From Setophaga petechia (taxonomy: Eukaryota; Chordata; Aves; Passeriformes; Parulidae): a DNA stretch of 64,000 nucleotides. The stretch lies in NCBI GenBank assembly GCA_024362935.1, contig JANCRA010000001.1, positions 51,433,501-51,497,500 on the forward strand, read 5' to 3'. A program made the position numbers and the translations under genes. This document shows positions 36,101 to 47,118 of the stretch, in pieces (position 1 is the stretch's first letter; each line of letters starts with the position of its first letter). Below the pieces are notes generated by a model. That model was not told where the DNA came from and ran no database searches. It saw only the letters and a list, made by a program, of their open reading frames with translations.

Positions 36101-39100
36101 ATACTGGAAGTTCATAAAACTGATAGTATTTTAAATTGGAAAACCCCCTCTGACAACAAAACCCAGCTTCCTAAATCATGAAACAAATGAAAACACTGAC
36201 AAAGAGTCCAAATTTCAGGAACAGATGGTCTTACAAAATGATTCAATAAGTCTCCATCAACTGATAGGAAAATGCTGTAAACCCAAGAACTTTCCATAAC
36301 CATGGAGGGGCTTCTCTGGTTCATTGCAGAGCATTACAAGACAACATTTTAAAATAAGGAGGTGAACATAGTCTGTATAAGGTTCTATGAAGAAAATTAA
36401 CTCTATCCTGGCCAAAACCAATGAAATAGTAGAGAATAATTGTACCTTGTCTATGACTGTGGCTTAACTGATGCATCTGTTTCCTGAGGCTGACACTATG
36501 TCAGAGGATTATAGATCTTGGGTTAAAACCTTCCCTGTGAAAGGAAAAGGATGACAAAAATCTGAGCCTGGGAATAATATCTAGTAAACCAAATAAAAAA
36601 AATTAACCCACTACTGACTATGCTCTTAACATCCAACTCCTATGAAGTAAAATGTTCTAAGCTGGGAAAGTAAAGCTGTCATCAACACCAGTTTCATGCT
36701 ATTTTTAAATATCTTCCATAAACAGCACAGGGGAGCAAGTAGTTAATTTGCTCACAAAAAATATTATCAGGTCCTTTCTGCCTAACTTTAATTATTTCAA
36801 TTACATATTTATATGAGGAAGAAAAAGCATAATACTTAGTTCATTACCATGACTGAAGTTGTAGGAAAGAAGAAAATAAGGTATAATTTCAAGGGTGTCT
36901 CAGAGCCCACAAAAGAGAAGCTGTTTTCTGCCCACTGTTAAATATGATCAAAATTACCTGATCTTAAGTATATTTATGTAAAATTTGTAAAGAATGTATA
37001 TAAGTTTCTCTAGATATAATTATATGTATTGGCAAATGATACTTGAGTTGGAAGAAACAAGTAATTCAATTAACGCCAAATGTTTCCCACATGCAATCTG
37101 GTAAAGTATAATTTGTTATCATTAAGCTATCTTTGCAATTTCAGAAGTGAGAACTATACTTTCATGGCTTTCAGAAAAATATTACAGAAATTAATGGTCC
37201 TTAAATAGGTAAAAGGAGCATGTAAAAACAGATTAAAAGCAGTACTTGGCAGACAGAAAAGATTCCTCAATTAGAGATGTCAAAAACCCTAAATGTGTAG
37301 TATGTGGGCATGTAACTTTATGGAAAAGTGTTATGAAATGACTAACGAGGAGATTGTAAAAATATGAAATTATTCTATTCCTTTTCTGCATGCTGGCTGT
37401 TATTTTCCCATCCTTTGAGCAAGACAGTCACTAAAATATGTAGTGTGTCATCTCTGCAGTAGGATCTGTTTGAAGTTGCCACCCACACCGTACCTGTGTG
37501 GGCAGAGAAGAGACTCCACCAGTGACTGAAGCTGTGGGAATCTGTGAACAGAAGAGGAACAGCCAGCACTGTGCCCTCGGGGATAAAACAAGTTACTGTG
37601 GGTTATCTGCTGTGCCAAAATGTTGGTCTGTGCAGTCTGTCAGCAGCAAGGCACAGAAACCTCCCAGGACCGAGTCGTGCTCAGGCCTTTCAGCTCCACA
37701 GCTGTCACTTTGCAACCTGCTGTAAATGGGGAGTAACATCTGCCTTGTGGGGGAGAGAAACCAACAGGGAGATTGGGCAGGGCCTGATTAAAATAGGGGA
37801 CTTTTCAAAAGCCTGAGTACTTGACTTTCAGCTTACAAAGATCTTTTCAACAGCATGTGTCCAGGTCTGATTTGTAAGCCTGAAGTCAGAATGGTACAGG
37901 TGAAGGAACTCGAGTGTGGCTGGCACAGGTCACAGGTTAGAAAACACTAAATCAAAACCTTCCACTTAAGGAGTATTGGATACACTGAATCCCCAGCAGG
38001 CCAGAAACTCAAATAGGAAGGCCTGCTCACCAAAAATCCCATATAATTCAAACTTTCTCATGCCAGGGCCAAGACCACCTTGTAGTCCTGACAAACATGA
38101 AAAGAAGTAGGACTTCTTCCTGTCCGAGTCTCAACAAATTTCTTTTTGGAGTGTGGATGAACTGTAAGGAAACTGCAACAAAACCAATGAAAACAAAATA
38201 AAAAACTTTCACCTACATAATGCATATTTTGGATATAGTCAAAGTACTAGAAATGAGAATTTCTATAACTTCTTTCCTCAGGAGCTCCCTCCAGCTTTCT
38301 GCATATAAAGGACAATCTTCAAACCCAGGGTCAGGAAAACCTCCTTAAGACTTTTGCATATGAAATGTTTCTCAAATTAATTTGAAAAGGAAGTGTCAAG
38401 AATATTTCAAAGCAGAATGTTGATTATTAGAGCAACTGTCAGCATTTTTGAATTCCATTTTCATTTGGCAGTCCCATGAGTGCTACTGATCCAGGTTTCT
38501 TTCTTGGTAAAACAAAACCATTAACTGAAGCCCAAAGATGAAAATCAGCTTCCCAGGAAGGTTAAACAGATGGAGTGGTGGACACAGACACTGCCTGTCA
38601 AGCTGCAGATAGGTTTATGGTGACCTCTTCCCATATTTTGCTTTGAGGATCTCAAAAAACTAAAGCTTGAGTTCATGTTAAAATGTATGAAACAGTAGGA
38701 CTAACATATTTTGGCTGAAATTACATGGACTTCCCAATTTTCCTGTCACTTGGGCTGTAGTCAGTCAGCTTCTGCCTACTTTCAAGCATATTTAGGATCA
38801 GTATTTCAACTTCAAGAAGTAGTTGAAATTCTACGTATTCACTCTATCAAAAACAATAAGGTGTTTGATATCCATTCTATGAAACATCCATCGCACCGTC
38901 CTCATAGTAGATCTTTTTTGGGCCAAACTACCAGCAAGATTTCTTCTCTTATTTTTACTATCTTAATGTAATAATCCCCCAGGAAAACTCAATGAGTAAG
39001 TCAGAATCTTATTTCTTAAATATTAACTGTTATTAGCCTTAGCTATTTCTCCGCTCCCCTCAAAAATCTCAGTAGATATCATAACAAAAATATTCAATGT

Positions 39101-39845
39101 TACTGATGTCATTCTTCAAAACCTGAACATCTTTTTTGGTGCCCCTAGCACTGTTGAGGAGATAATCTCTGCAAAACTGTGCCCCACCAAAATGCTCTAC
39201 GAAGCAGCAGTGGGGCAAGAGGCTGGTGAAGAGTTGCCAATTACAGCCCTACAAGCAGCTACTTTCACTGGGAGCACACCAAGTGGACTGGAAGGCTGCA
39301 GAATGAGGATCTTGGCAGCCAAGAGGAAGCAGAGAGTACTTTGCCTGGGTGCCACACCTGCTGACAGCTGACTGAAGCTTCAAGGAAAATCCAGGAAGAT
39401 CAATACCCTCTCTTCTCTCAGAAAAGGTTCATGAGAAGAAGAAATGGGACCTCTCTCTGCTAGAGGAATGCTATGGGCAGAGAGAGAAAAAATATAACAT
39501 CCACAAGATTTTATCACAGCCTTTAGTATAAAGGACTTCTCCCAAACCAAGGAAGATGGGGCAGAAAGAAATGGTGACCCTAAGCCCTGAAATGGAACAC
39601 ACCATTTCCACTCTCAGTTTGGAAAGCTGTTCTGCAGTGAGGTGCCTGCCACAATGAAAAGACAATCATACCAAATCCACTGGTCAAACAAAGGAGAGAG
39701 TCACCCCATGCACAATAGAAGTGAGGACCTGGCTCCCAGCACACTTAGGATTGGTGCACACCTTGCCTTTCTTGCACTGTGTCTGAGGTAAATGGGGACC
39801 ATGTAATTGCAGGTGCTGATAAACTCCATTGCAGATTACAATGAA
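33177..39845. other. Non-coding DNA; AT-rich patch at 35330-35480
   Basis: No gene recognised. Around 34.5-34.9 kb stop codons are sparse, giving overlapping frames of 84-146 codons on both strands. The patch 35330-35480 is strongly A+T-rich with repeated ATTAAGT/AATAATT words. A short direct repeat (AGAAAAACACATG at 35964 and 35981) is also present. No LTR or SINE seen. Confidence 0.45.
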
Positions 39846-40164
39846 GAGAGGAAGAGGGGCAGGCATTGATCTCTTCTCTCTGGTGAGCAGTGAGAGGACC
39901 CGAGGGAATGGACTGAGGTTGTGTTGGAGGAGGTTTGGGCTGGATATTAGGAAAAGATTTTTCACCTATGGGGTATTTGGGTACTACAACAGGCTCCCCA
40001 GGGAAGTGGTCACAGCACCAACCCTGACAGAGTTCAAGAAGCGTTTGGACAGTGCTCTCAAGCACATGGTGTGACTCTAGGGGATAGTTCTAAGCAAGGC
40101 TAGGAGTTGGATTTGATGGTCTTGATGGGTCCCTTCAAACTTAGCATATTGTGTGATTCTATGG
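39846..40164 (+). mobile_element. CR1 LINE, 5'-truncated, 3' end intact
   Basis: This is the last ~320 bp of a chicken-repeat-1 (CR1) non-LTR retrotransposon. Characteristic blocks are 'CTCTGGTGAGCAGTGAGAGG' near 39877, 'GGCTGGATATTAGGAAAAGA', 'CAGGCTCCCCAGGGAAGTGG', 'GAGTTCAAGAAGCGTTTGGA' and the terminal TGTGATTCTATGG. The + frame stays open to a TGA at 40072-40074 and encodes the C-terminal tail of the CR1 reverse-transcriptase protein (key words LDIRKRFFT, NRLPREVV and FKKRLD). The short 3' untranslated part with the octamer end follows. Strong 5' truncation is normal for CR1. No endonuclease or polymerase domain is left, so it cannot move by itself. The open frame suggests a relatively young copy. 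Confidence 0.92.
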
Positions 40165-40752
40165 TCTAACCCCTTAGGCAGACTGCAGAGCAAGGGTAGA
40201 AATGTTCCTGCCCAGACAGGCAGTGGGCTGCCTCTCCAGAAAAACAGTTGCATCCCGCAGGTCACACTTCCCATCTGCCAGCCCTGTGACAAATAGGCAT
40301 CCAGGTTTAGACAAAATGAGGGTCTAAACTATTTCTAGGTATAACCTAGTGCAGGGCATACGCAGAATCACAAGGTGACATGTTTGTAGTAGTTCAACTC
40401 TGGGATTTCCCCTTCTCCTGCAAAAAATTAACCAACCACACTCTCATGTTGAAGAATCTAAGTCAGGATCTATATTTAACTCCTCTCCCATGTGTGCACA
40501 CAAAGGCATTACCAATTTACTGTGTAATTAGGTAGGTCATCTAACATGTCTACACCAATTATTTTTGCTTCTGTTTTTTGTGAAGCACTTTAAAACTCTT
40601 TCTTGATTTTGCTGTTTGAGATATGACACAGAAGGAATTTGCCATGCTTTGCTCTTTCTGGAGAGATGCCTATGTGTCTTTGTCTTAGGCTACAAGATGA
40701 GGCTGGGGGTGTGTATTCTACCCCATCTGTTAGAAGTAGGGCACTTATCTTC
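40165..40752. other. Non-coding spacer between CR1 and LTR
   Basis: About 590 bp of unrecognised sequence. The opposite-strand frame at 40077-40292 is a chance frame that starts inside the CR1 tail. Confidence 0.6.
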
Positions 40753-40879
40753 TGTTAATTAGGCAGTTTTCTTTATCTCTTCCACAACCTATCCTCCTCC
40801 AGGGGGATATCTTCTGTTCATGGGCCATTGAGTGTCACTGCATGACTGATAAAACTACATCATCCCATTGTGAGATGCT

Positions 40880-40892
40880 CCACCAGGGGGAG
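40880..40892 (+). promoter_or_regulatory. CTCF-like motif inside the LTR
   Basis: CCACCAGGGGGAG matches the core of the vertebrate CTCF motif (CCACNAGGGGGC type). It lies ~20-30 bp upstream of the TATA-like box in the U3 part of the LTR. Binding is inferred from the motif only. Confidence 0.35.
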
Positions 40893-41226
40893 GAGCCAAG
40901 AATTCCATCCTGGATATAATCTGAGACTTGGAACACCACAGCAGCCTTTTCCACTGGATTTTCAGAGAAGTGGCTTTCTTCTCCACTGGATTCCCAGAGG
41001 AAGACCAGGCCCATTTATAACACCACTGGTTCTTCCGAGGAAAACTACACCATTCTCCAGGATCACTGCTTCAACAGAACCACATCTGTCACTCAAAGAA
41101 GACTGCAGCCACCATTTAATCAGACTGCTATCAACACCCTGACCAACAGGGTGTCAGGTCATATTCTGACTCTCTCACTAGTTTGGGGTTTTTTTGTACT
41201 ATTGAATTTGTATTTTTAATTTTCCT

Positions 41227-41232
41227 AATAAA
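41227..41232 (+). promoter_or_regulatory. LTR polyadenylation signal AATAAA
   Basis: Canonical AATAAA inside the plus-strand LTR, followed by a T-containing stretch and the R/U5 portion. It sets the orientation of that LTR and could prematurely end host transcripts on the + strand. Confidence 0.6.
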
Positions 41233-41378
41233 GAACTGATAGTCCTATTCCTGTATCTTTGCCTGAGAGCAATAATATAATTTAAAAATTATAATTCAGA
41301 GGGAAGGGGTTTGCATTTTCCATTTCAAGTGAGGTTCCTACATTCCTTAGCAGACACCTGTCTTTTCAAACCTAGACA

Positions 41379-44300
41379 GTCTTCTGGTTTATGAAGGCAG
41401 CTGCTTTCTGGTGGGAGAGACCTGAACAAGGTGTTGAAATTTGATGACAGGCTGCTGCAATGAGTATATGACTTGTAGAGTATCACAGCAGTTTAATTCT
41501 CAAAGCTGAGGGGATTTTCTTGCTAGCAAAACTTGCTTTCTTGTCTGACAAGCAGCATCTCTGGACTTGCCACCAAAGACACTGAGTTGTTCTCTCAGAA
41601 GGACTTATACGCTGCTGGTAGAATTTTTTTCTCTTAATGACTTAAGTGTCTAAATTCTGTTTTTGAAGTGATTTAGGCCAGAGTCAGGGAAGTATTTTAG
41701 AGTCTGAAGTTATAAAGTAGCTCAGTAGAGGGATTATCAAAACAGTCCCTTAAATGCTTTCAAATCCATACCATGGAACTATTTTGAACAAATGGACTTG
41801 CCAACACCCTTTAGGTCCCTATGGTTTTCAAAAATTCAAGAGTTCCTAAGTGAGGAAGAGTTTATTTGAATATAAAATTAATTTCAAAGCACTGAAACAA
41901 ACACAAACTTCCTCTACAGGCAACAGAATATGGCTGTGATTTAAAAAGGGGAGGAGGAATGAGGTTTATTTTTATATAAATATGAATCCTTTAATGCAAA
42001 ATATGAATGAATCTCTTTAAAATAGATAATTCAGCCTTTATTACTCACTTCTCTGAGTGGTAGAAGAGCCAGCAAAACCGTGCTCATGTATTTTTTGTCA
42101 TCCTGGGATTAATTCCCAGGCAGGTCTTGATTTACAGTGCTATATTTACACAGTACAGCCATATGGAATAGGGATATTCCTCCTGACAGCTGCTCTGCTT
42201 CCCTCAAAGCAACAGAGGGAGGGACTGCTTCGAAATAACGCCTCCTGCATTTCCTCTCCCTATGAATTCCATCACAGCTGCAAAGGCAGCACCTGCCCCA
42301 GTGCAACCCCCCTGCTCTCCCAGCTCACAGGGGCCAGCTGGGGGCACGTGTGGTGTGTCTTGGCAGGAACACCCCAGGCACAGACCTCAGCTCCCACCCC
42401 TGGGGAGGCATGGTTTAGATCTTGGCCCCTCACTCATCTCTTGGTACTACGAGGAGTAAACAATGCACACGTTTGTCCCTCCATTCATCCACTGGTTTCA
42501 AGGTGTGCTCATGGGCCTGCCCATCATTAAGAACAATGTCATTTCCTAGGGCAGAAGACAAAACTCAATTGAGTGTATCAGTGATAAACATGGTATCTTC
42601 TCAAACTGTTGACCTTCATTCTACATACCTGAATTTTTTAAAGAAAACCTGCTATTTGCTCTTCTCCAAATTCCTGCTAAGTTCTGATCTCTGAACGTCC
42701 TTTGATCTCATTTGCAGGCTTTGTGTACAGGAAGGGCTTCTTTCATTCTTTCCTGACTGCAAATACAAGGCCAGAGCCCCGTCTCATTTCCAGAGAGGCA
42801 AAACTAGTCAGACCAGACTTTTGGAAGACCCCCCTCATGAGTATTTCAGTCCTACATTAAGGACTGAGGAGTCAAGCTCTTGAATATAGAGCCTGGCAAC
42901 TTCAGCTTCTCTTAAGGTGGTGGAGAAGAACTGACTACTACACCAGCAATTTTTACAAGACTTTTTCCAAAATACTGTCATTCACAGCTGTGCAGTGACT
43001 GTCTGAGTGGCTCACCACAGATATCATAATTGCTGGGGAGCAGATGGGCATGACATGGGCCCTGTGGATACTGTCTTTTACCACTGGATTTTTCTATGCA
43101 GGATTCAGGTGTTATTAGCTCTGGATTCTTCTAATTAAATAAAGCAAGATGAGAAGCAAAGCCTCCTTTGTTGTTTCACCAGGAGGACAAGTTAACTAGT
43201 ATGCCTTGTTCCTGCAGAGAAACCCATGGAGCAGCACAATGAGAGAAGTGAAATTGCCTAAAAAGATGCAGGTAGTCCAGACTGGTGGCTGATTTTTTTC
43301 TGCTGCTGTCACCCTGCCTTTACTTCATGCTGGGGATGCAGTGCAGAGATGTTATCACCCACAACCACAGGACGTATTGTACATTTTAGAAAAAGCTTCC
43401 CCACAAAGGATTTTTTCTCTGCTTTGCCAAGACGAGCTTTACCAGCCAAATGTTCAATCTCGTTCAAAAAAGTCTGACATCTGACCCTGTTGAAAATTTA
43501 ACAGGCTTTTTTTTAAGTTATGCTGAACTGCATAATAGAGGGGTCATTGTCAAAAGTTGCCATAGAAATGGGGAAAGAAAGCAAAAAATATAACAATGAA
43601 AGATAACAGATGCCACTGGGGCACATGAGGTCATAAACCCCTGTGCCTTGTCCTGGTGAGCAGGATGGAGTGACCTTAGCCCTCACAGGACTCAGACAAC
43701 TTAAAGAAATACAGAACAAACAATTGAAAATCCCTGAAATGCAAGAAGTAGGTTTGACTCTTCAGAAAACAGATCAACACTGCAAATATTCCTAGATCCA
43801 GTTGCCTTCAGTACGGCTTCCCAATGCAGAATCCCTCAAAGAACATTAACTGTGATTTACCTGCCTGAAATACAGCTATTTCCCTTTGTACAAATGGGCT
43901 TCACCTTCATTCAGGTGAACAGACAAAATTTCTCTGAGCTGGCTACACATGGAAGTTGAAAAGACCCTTCTCTAGTCAGCCAGGCATAACTTCACCTTGA
44001 CCATAAAGTTGATGAAGTTCCTCCTCAGGCAATAACTACAGGATAAATATTTAACATAAGGAATGATTTCTAAGCTGTTCTGCAGGTGATTTTGCAGATG
44101 ACTGAAGTGATTTACAAAAACTTCTTGGACTGGGTCATTCATATTCCTTCAAGTCACCAAATCTGCAGCACAAACTCCTTGTTCCCTTTTTTTGCTGTGC
44201 TGGGACCACTGTAGGCCACCATCTTGTAGGTATCTTTCTTAAAACTCTCAAGAATTGTCTTAGTCCTCTAAAGACATGATGGGAAATAAGGTGTTTTCTG

Positions 44301-45812
44301 GGAGTCAATCTGACCTGTTGGCAGGTTGTCAGCCTGTTGGATGACTTGGGTTGTGGAAAAAGGAGTGGGAAAAGCTGACTGCAGAAGAAGGAGGAGGGGT
44401 GTCTGTGTAAAGAAGCTCTGCCTTCCATTGCTGCACTTCCTTACAGCTGTGGAGGGTGCTGAGCACACCACTGGCACTTTGTAAGAGCATGTTTCCAGTG
44501 TCAGGCTCAAAAAAGGAGACAATCTGTCAAACAAATGGCAGCAGACACTAGAAACGAAGTTGGAAGATGGGACCTGGTTTGGGCCTTTTGTACACAGAAA
44601 TGTCTGGGTCTGCACTTCAGCCAGCATGGAGATGAGATGGAGATGACTAACCTGCTCAACCACAGTGGATGATGTGGGTCCTGAGACAGGTAATACCAGC
44701 AGGAGACACAAAACAGTCATGTGATAGCCAAACTGGTCTATCTGCTACTGCAGGAAAAGGCCAGCCAGATGTGATTTCAACAGAACCATCTAGCACTGCC
44801 AAATAATGGATTGACATAAATTTCCTCTCACCAGAGGCAAAAAAATAATAATAAAAAAAGGAGCACCATTAGCACTTTCAACTTCCACAGCTATTAAGAG
44901 CAAGTAAGCATATATCATACTGGGTAAGATAAGCCATGGAAGGGGTGTGGGTTAAGAAGTCCCCTGTATGTGCTTCTTGCCTCCAATCCTAGGTTTTGTG
45001 CCATTCTCCAGTTATTAGATTCTGTGCCCTACCACATTTCAGAGAAAAGTATTAAGCTATTCCAAATTTAACTCAAAAATTAAAGCAAAGTAAAATGACA
45101 CAGAGAAATCCTAAGTAATTTTGCTCCCAAATGTATTTCCCACAAGCAGATTTTACTGGCTTAAAATACTCTGTACATGAATTCTGGCTATGTGATTTAG
45201 TAAATGCCCCACAGACTGGTTTCAGTTTGTTTGTTTTTCTCATAAAGGGCTGTGCTGCCACTGCCTTCAGCTGAAGAGGATTTCAGCTATTCCAGTGCAG
45301 AGCTAACTCAAAAGCTGTTTTTTGCTGATAGCAGAAGATCTGTAGTCCTCTGTGAGCTCACCTGCAATTCAGATGAATGTCACATGCTCTTAGATAAGCA
45401 CAAAGCAAAGAATTTTTTTCTATCAAAGAATGCTTTGGGAGAAAAAAAATGGCCACCTGGTAATACTACAGCATTTTTTTCTGGAAAAAGAACCTTTCAA
45501 TTTGCTTTTATTCATCATGTCAGTGAAGGTCTAGGGAAGGAATAAGGTACAGGACGGTAACAATCTAGACATCTCAGGTTGATATGTTGGGTTGAGCCTT
45601 TTTTGGTTGCTTTTGCTGGTTTTCTTTTTGAGTTTTTGTTGTTCTTGTTGTTTTGTTCTGTTTTGTTTTCTTTAAACAAATACTTTAATTCCAAATGACT
45701 CTTCCTTTCCAAATATTCATTTTCATCTTTAAAAATGTCTTAAACCTTAGTCAAACTCCAAAGAAATAGTAATAATATTTTTTTTATAAGAGGAAGTTTG
45801 CTCTAAAATATT
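41379..45812. other. Unique non-coding DNA between two LTRs
   Basis: No internal retroviral sequence, so the two flanking LTRs are not a provirus pair; they also belong to different families. Open frames include 42057-42530 (+, 157 codons) and 44268-44720 (-, 150 codons). The latter starts MTVLCLLLVLPVSG, a signal-peptide-like leader, but the rest is Ser/Thr/Pro/Leu-rich without a recognised domain. A T/G-rich low-complexity patch (TTG/TTTTG words) lies at about 45598-45672. Confidence 0.45.
45808..45812. repeat. Left target-site duplication ATATT
   Basis: ATATT immediately before the TG of the 1301-bp LTR, repeated exactly at 47114-47118. A 5-bp duplication is typical of ERVL-type integrases. 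Confidence 0.85.
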
Positions 45813-45932
45813 TGTCATGGTTTGACACTGGCACAATGCCAATGCCCCATGAAAATATACTTCTCTGGTGTTTGCTGTGAGATGAGACCAGGAAATAAGC
45901 AAAGCAGGCCTCTACCTTAGGGGAAAAAAAAG

Positions 45933-45938
45933 TTTATT
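45933..45938 (-). promoter_or_regulatory. LTR polyadenylation signal (minus strand)
   Basis: TTTATT on the + strand, AATAAA on the minus strand, ~120 bp from the LTR edge. This is the main support for the minus orientation. Confidence 0.55.
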
Positions 45939-45965
45939 AACTAAACTACAAAGAGAAAAAAAAAC

Positions 45966-45990
45966 CACACACACACACACACACACACAC
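45966..45990. repeat. (CA)12 microsatellite
   Basis: Twelve CA units plus one C inside the LTR near its left end. Likely length-polymorphic between individuals. Confidence 0.95.
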
Positions 45991-46034
45991 CTGGAAAATG
46001 AAAACTCCACAAAAGAACATTTCCTCCTCCCCCC

Positions 46035-46074
46035 ACCACATTTCCAATACATCTACCACATTTCCAATACATCT
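46035..46074. repeat. Perfect 20-bp tandem duplication inside the LTR
   Basis: ACCACATTTCCAATACATCT at 46035-46054 is repeated without change at 46055-46074. A third, decayed partial unit (TCCAAATTTC) follows. Identity of 20/20 indicates a recent duplication, in this copy or in its parent subfamily. Confidence 0.95.
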
Positions 46075-46778
46075 TCCAAATTTCAAGTCTCCATCCATCA
46101 CCCAGTAAATACTCAATTCCAGTCCATCAAGAGGAAAGGAGTCCTTCTTGGGGCCATGGTGACCTCTTCCTTGCATGCCCAGCGCTCTCACCGCTGGAAC
46201 ACAAACCAAAGAGCTGCTCGAGGGTTGTCTTTTTAAGGATACAACGTCCCACTCCAAAAAGGCACAGTCTCTCTCTCATCTCGGGACCTCTTGTCCCCCC
46301 CATACTTATTAACCCCCTGGGGCCGGGGGGTCTCCAAAACTGAACTGAACCCTCCTGGTTCTGAGGCCTGGCTTCCCCCTGGACGCAGTCTCTGTATCAC
46401 AAGGAAACGTGGCTCTGTCCAATGGCTACCAAAAAGAGTCCAGCAATCAGCTACTCCATCATCTCCTTCCGGCCTCTTCTTCACTCTCGCAGCCTCACTC
46501 ACTACTCCGACTATAATTCTCTTGCCCATGTCCACTTTACCATCCACTCCATCTCCCTCCAGGAAAGGTCCAAATGCTCTGTGAGGTCTTCATTGTCCAG
46601 AAAAAGGGTTAGAAAGAAAAACTTCTGCAGGCGGCCAGGCTCCCTCCCTGCTGCGCTCCCCCCCTTCCCCCTCCTTCTTCACAGCCGATATCACTTCAAG
46701 GCCACAGGCCCGTAGCAGCTTTCCCTCTCTCATCCTCTGGCTGGGGGAGGGGGGGGAGCTGCCCAAATCTTCTCAGGG

Positions 46779-46801
46779 TCTCTCTCTCTCTCATCTCTCT
46801 C
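46779..46801. repeat. (TC)n simple repeat in the LTR
   Basis: Mostly alternating TC over about 23 bp, next to a run of G (46743-46757). Part of the pyrimidine/purine-skewed LTR body. Confidence 0.85.
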
Positions 46802-47113
46802 CTGGGGGGGCTGCCCAACGCCTCCTGGTGTCCGGACCACCCTTCCATCCTGAGGGGTCAGGGCCTACCTCTGCCGGGCCGCAGGTTTTCCCCTCCCCCG
46901 CCCAGCTCAGAGCCGGGCAGGGGAGGCCTTGCCTCTTTGCTGGCCGGAAATCAAAAGAGAAACGAGCCCAAGGGAGTGCTGCTTCTAACCCCTGTGTTCT
47001 CAGAGGCGCATCCACCCTTAGTGGCCAAGCCAAGTGTCAATTTCAAATCTGAACACCTATTGGCCTCTGGCCACTCCATTCCCAGAAAACCTACTTCCTA
47101 TAAACCCACGACA

Positions 47114-47118
47114 ATATT
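47114..47118. repeat. Right target-site duplication ATATT
   Basis: Exact partner of 45808-45812. Confidence 0.85.

Larger units (their letters stand above)
40753..41378 (+). mobile_element. Solo LTR of an ERVL-like endogenous retrovirus
   Basis: A ~626-bp LTR beginning TGTTAATTAGG and ending CCTAGACA. Its sequence (for example 'GAGTGTCACTGCATGACTGA', 'CACCCTGACCAACAGGGTGT' and 'CCTTAGCAGACACCTGTC') matches an LTR family I recall from songbird genomes, often classed with ERVL. Orientation is + because a TATA-like ATATAAT (40914-40920) precedes the AATAAA polyadenylation signal at 41227-41232 by ~310 bp, leaving ~145 bp of R/U5. TCTTC precedes it (40748-40752) and also occurs at 41380-41384, one base beyond the expected 3' edge, so a 5-bp target duplication is likely but imperfect. 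No internal gag, pol or env sequence adjoins it: the provirus has recombined to a solo LTR. Confidence 0.85.
45813..47113 (-). mobile_element. Solo LTR, long CpG-rich ERVL-type, passerine family
   Basis: A 1301-bp element bounded by TG...CA with short inverted ends (TGTCATGG at the left; CCCACGACA at the right, whose complement is TGTCGTGGG) and flanked by perfect ATATT duplications. The left end ('TTTGACACTGGCACAATGCC') matches a songbird ERVL LTR family I recall. Orientation is inferred as minus: an AATAAA signal reads on the minus strand at 45933-45938, leaving ~120 bp of U5 to the left edge, and a TTAAAAA box (minus strand, about 46229-46236) could serve as TATA. The body is unusually rich in G+C and CpG compared with the rest of the window. 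It includes a CA repeat, a 20-bp tandem duplication, G-runs (46319-46330, 46743-46757) and a TC repeat. Open frames of 74-104 codons inside it are by-products of that composition and not viral genes. No gag, pol or env sequence is attached. Confidence 0.92.

Noticed and set aside
42057..42530. 157-codon frame as a protein-coding gene
   Set aside because: Composition is Cys/Ser/Pro/His-rich without domain or homology that I can name, and opposite-strand and out-of-phase frames overlap it.
45946..46715. Open frames of 97-104 codons on both strands inside the LTR, considered as retroviral genes
   Set aside because: LTRs do not carry gag, pol or env. The frames overlap on both strands, include the CA repeat and reflect low stop-codon density in G+C-rich sequence.
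40753..47113. The two larger LTRs as the ends of one provirus
   Set aside because: They differ in sequence, length and orientation, have separate target sites, and the DNA between them has no retroviral coding remnant.
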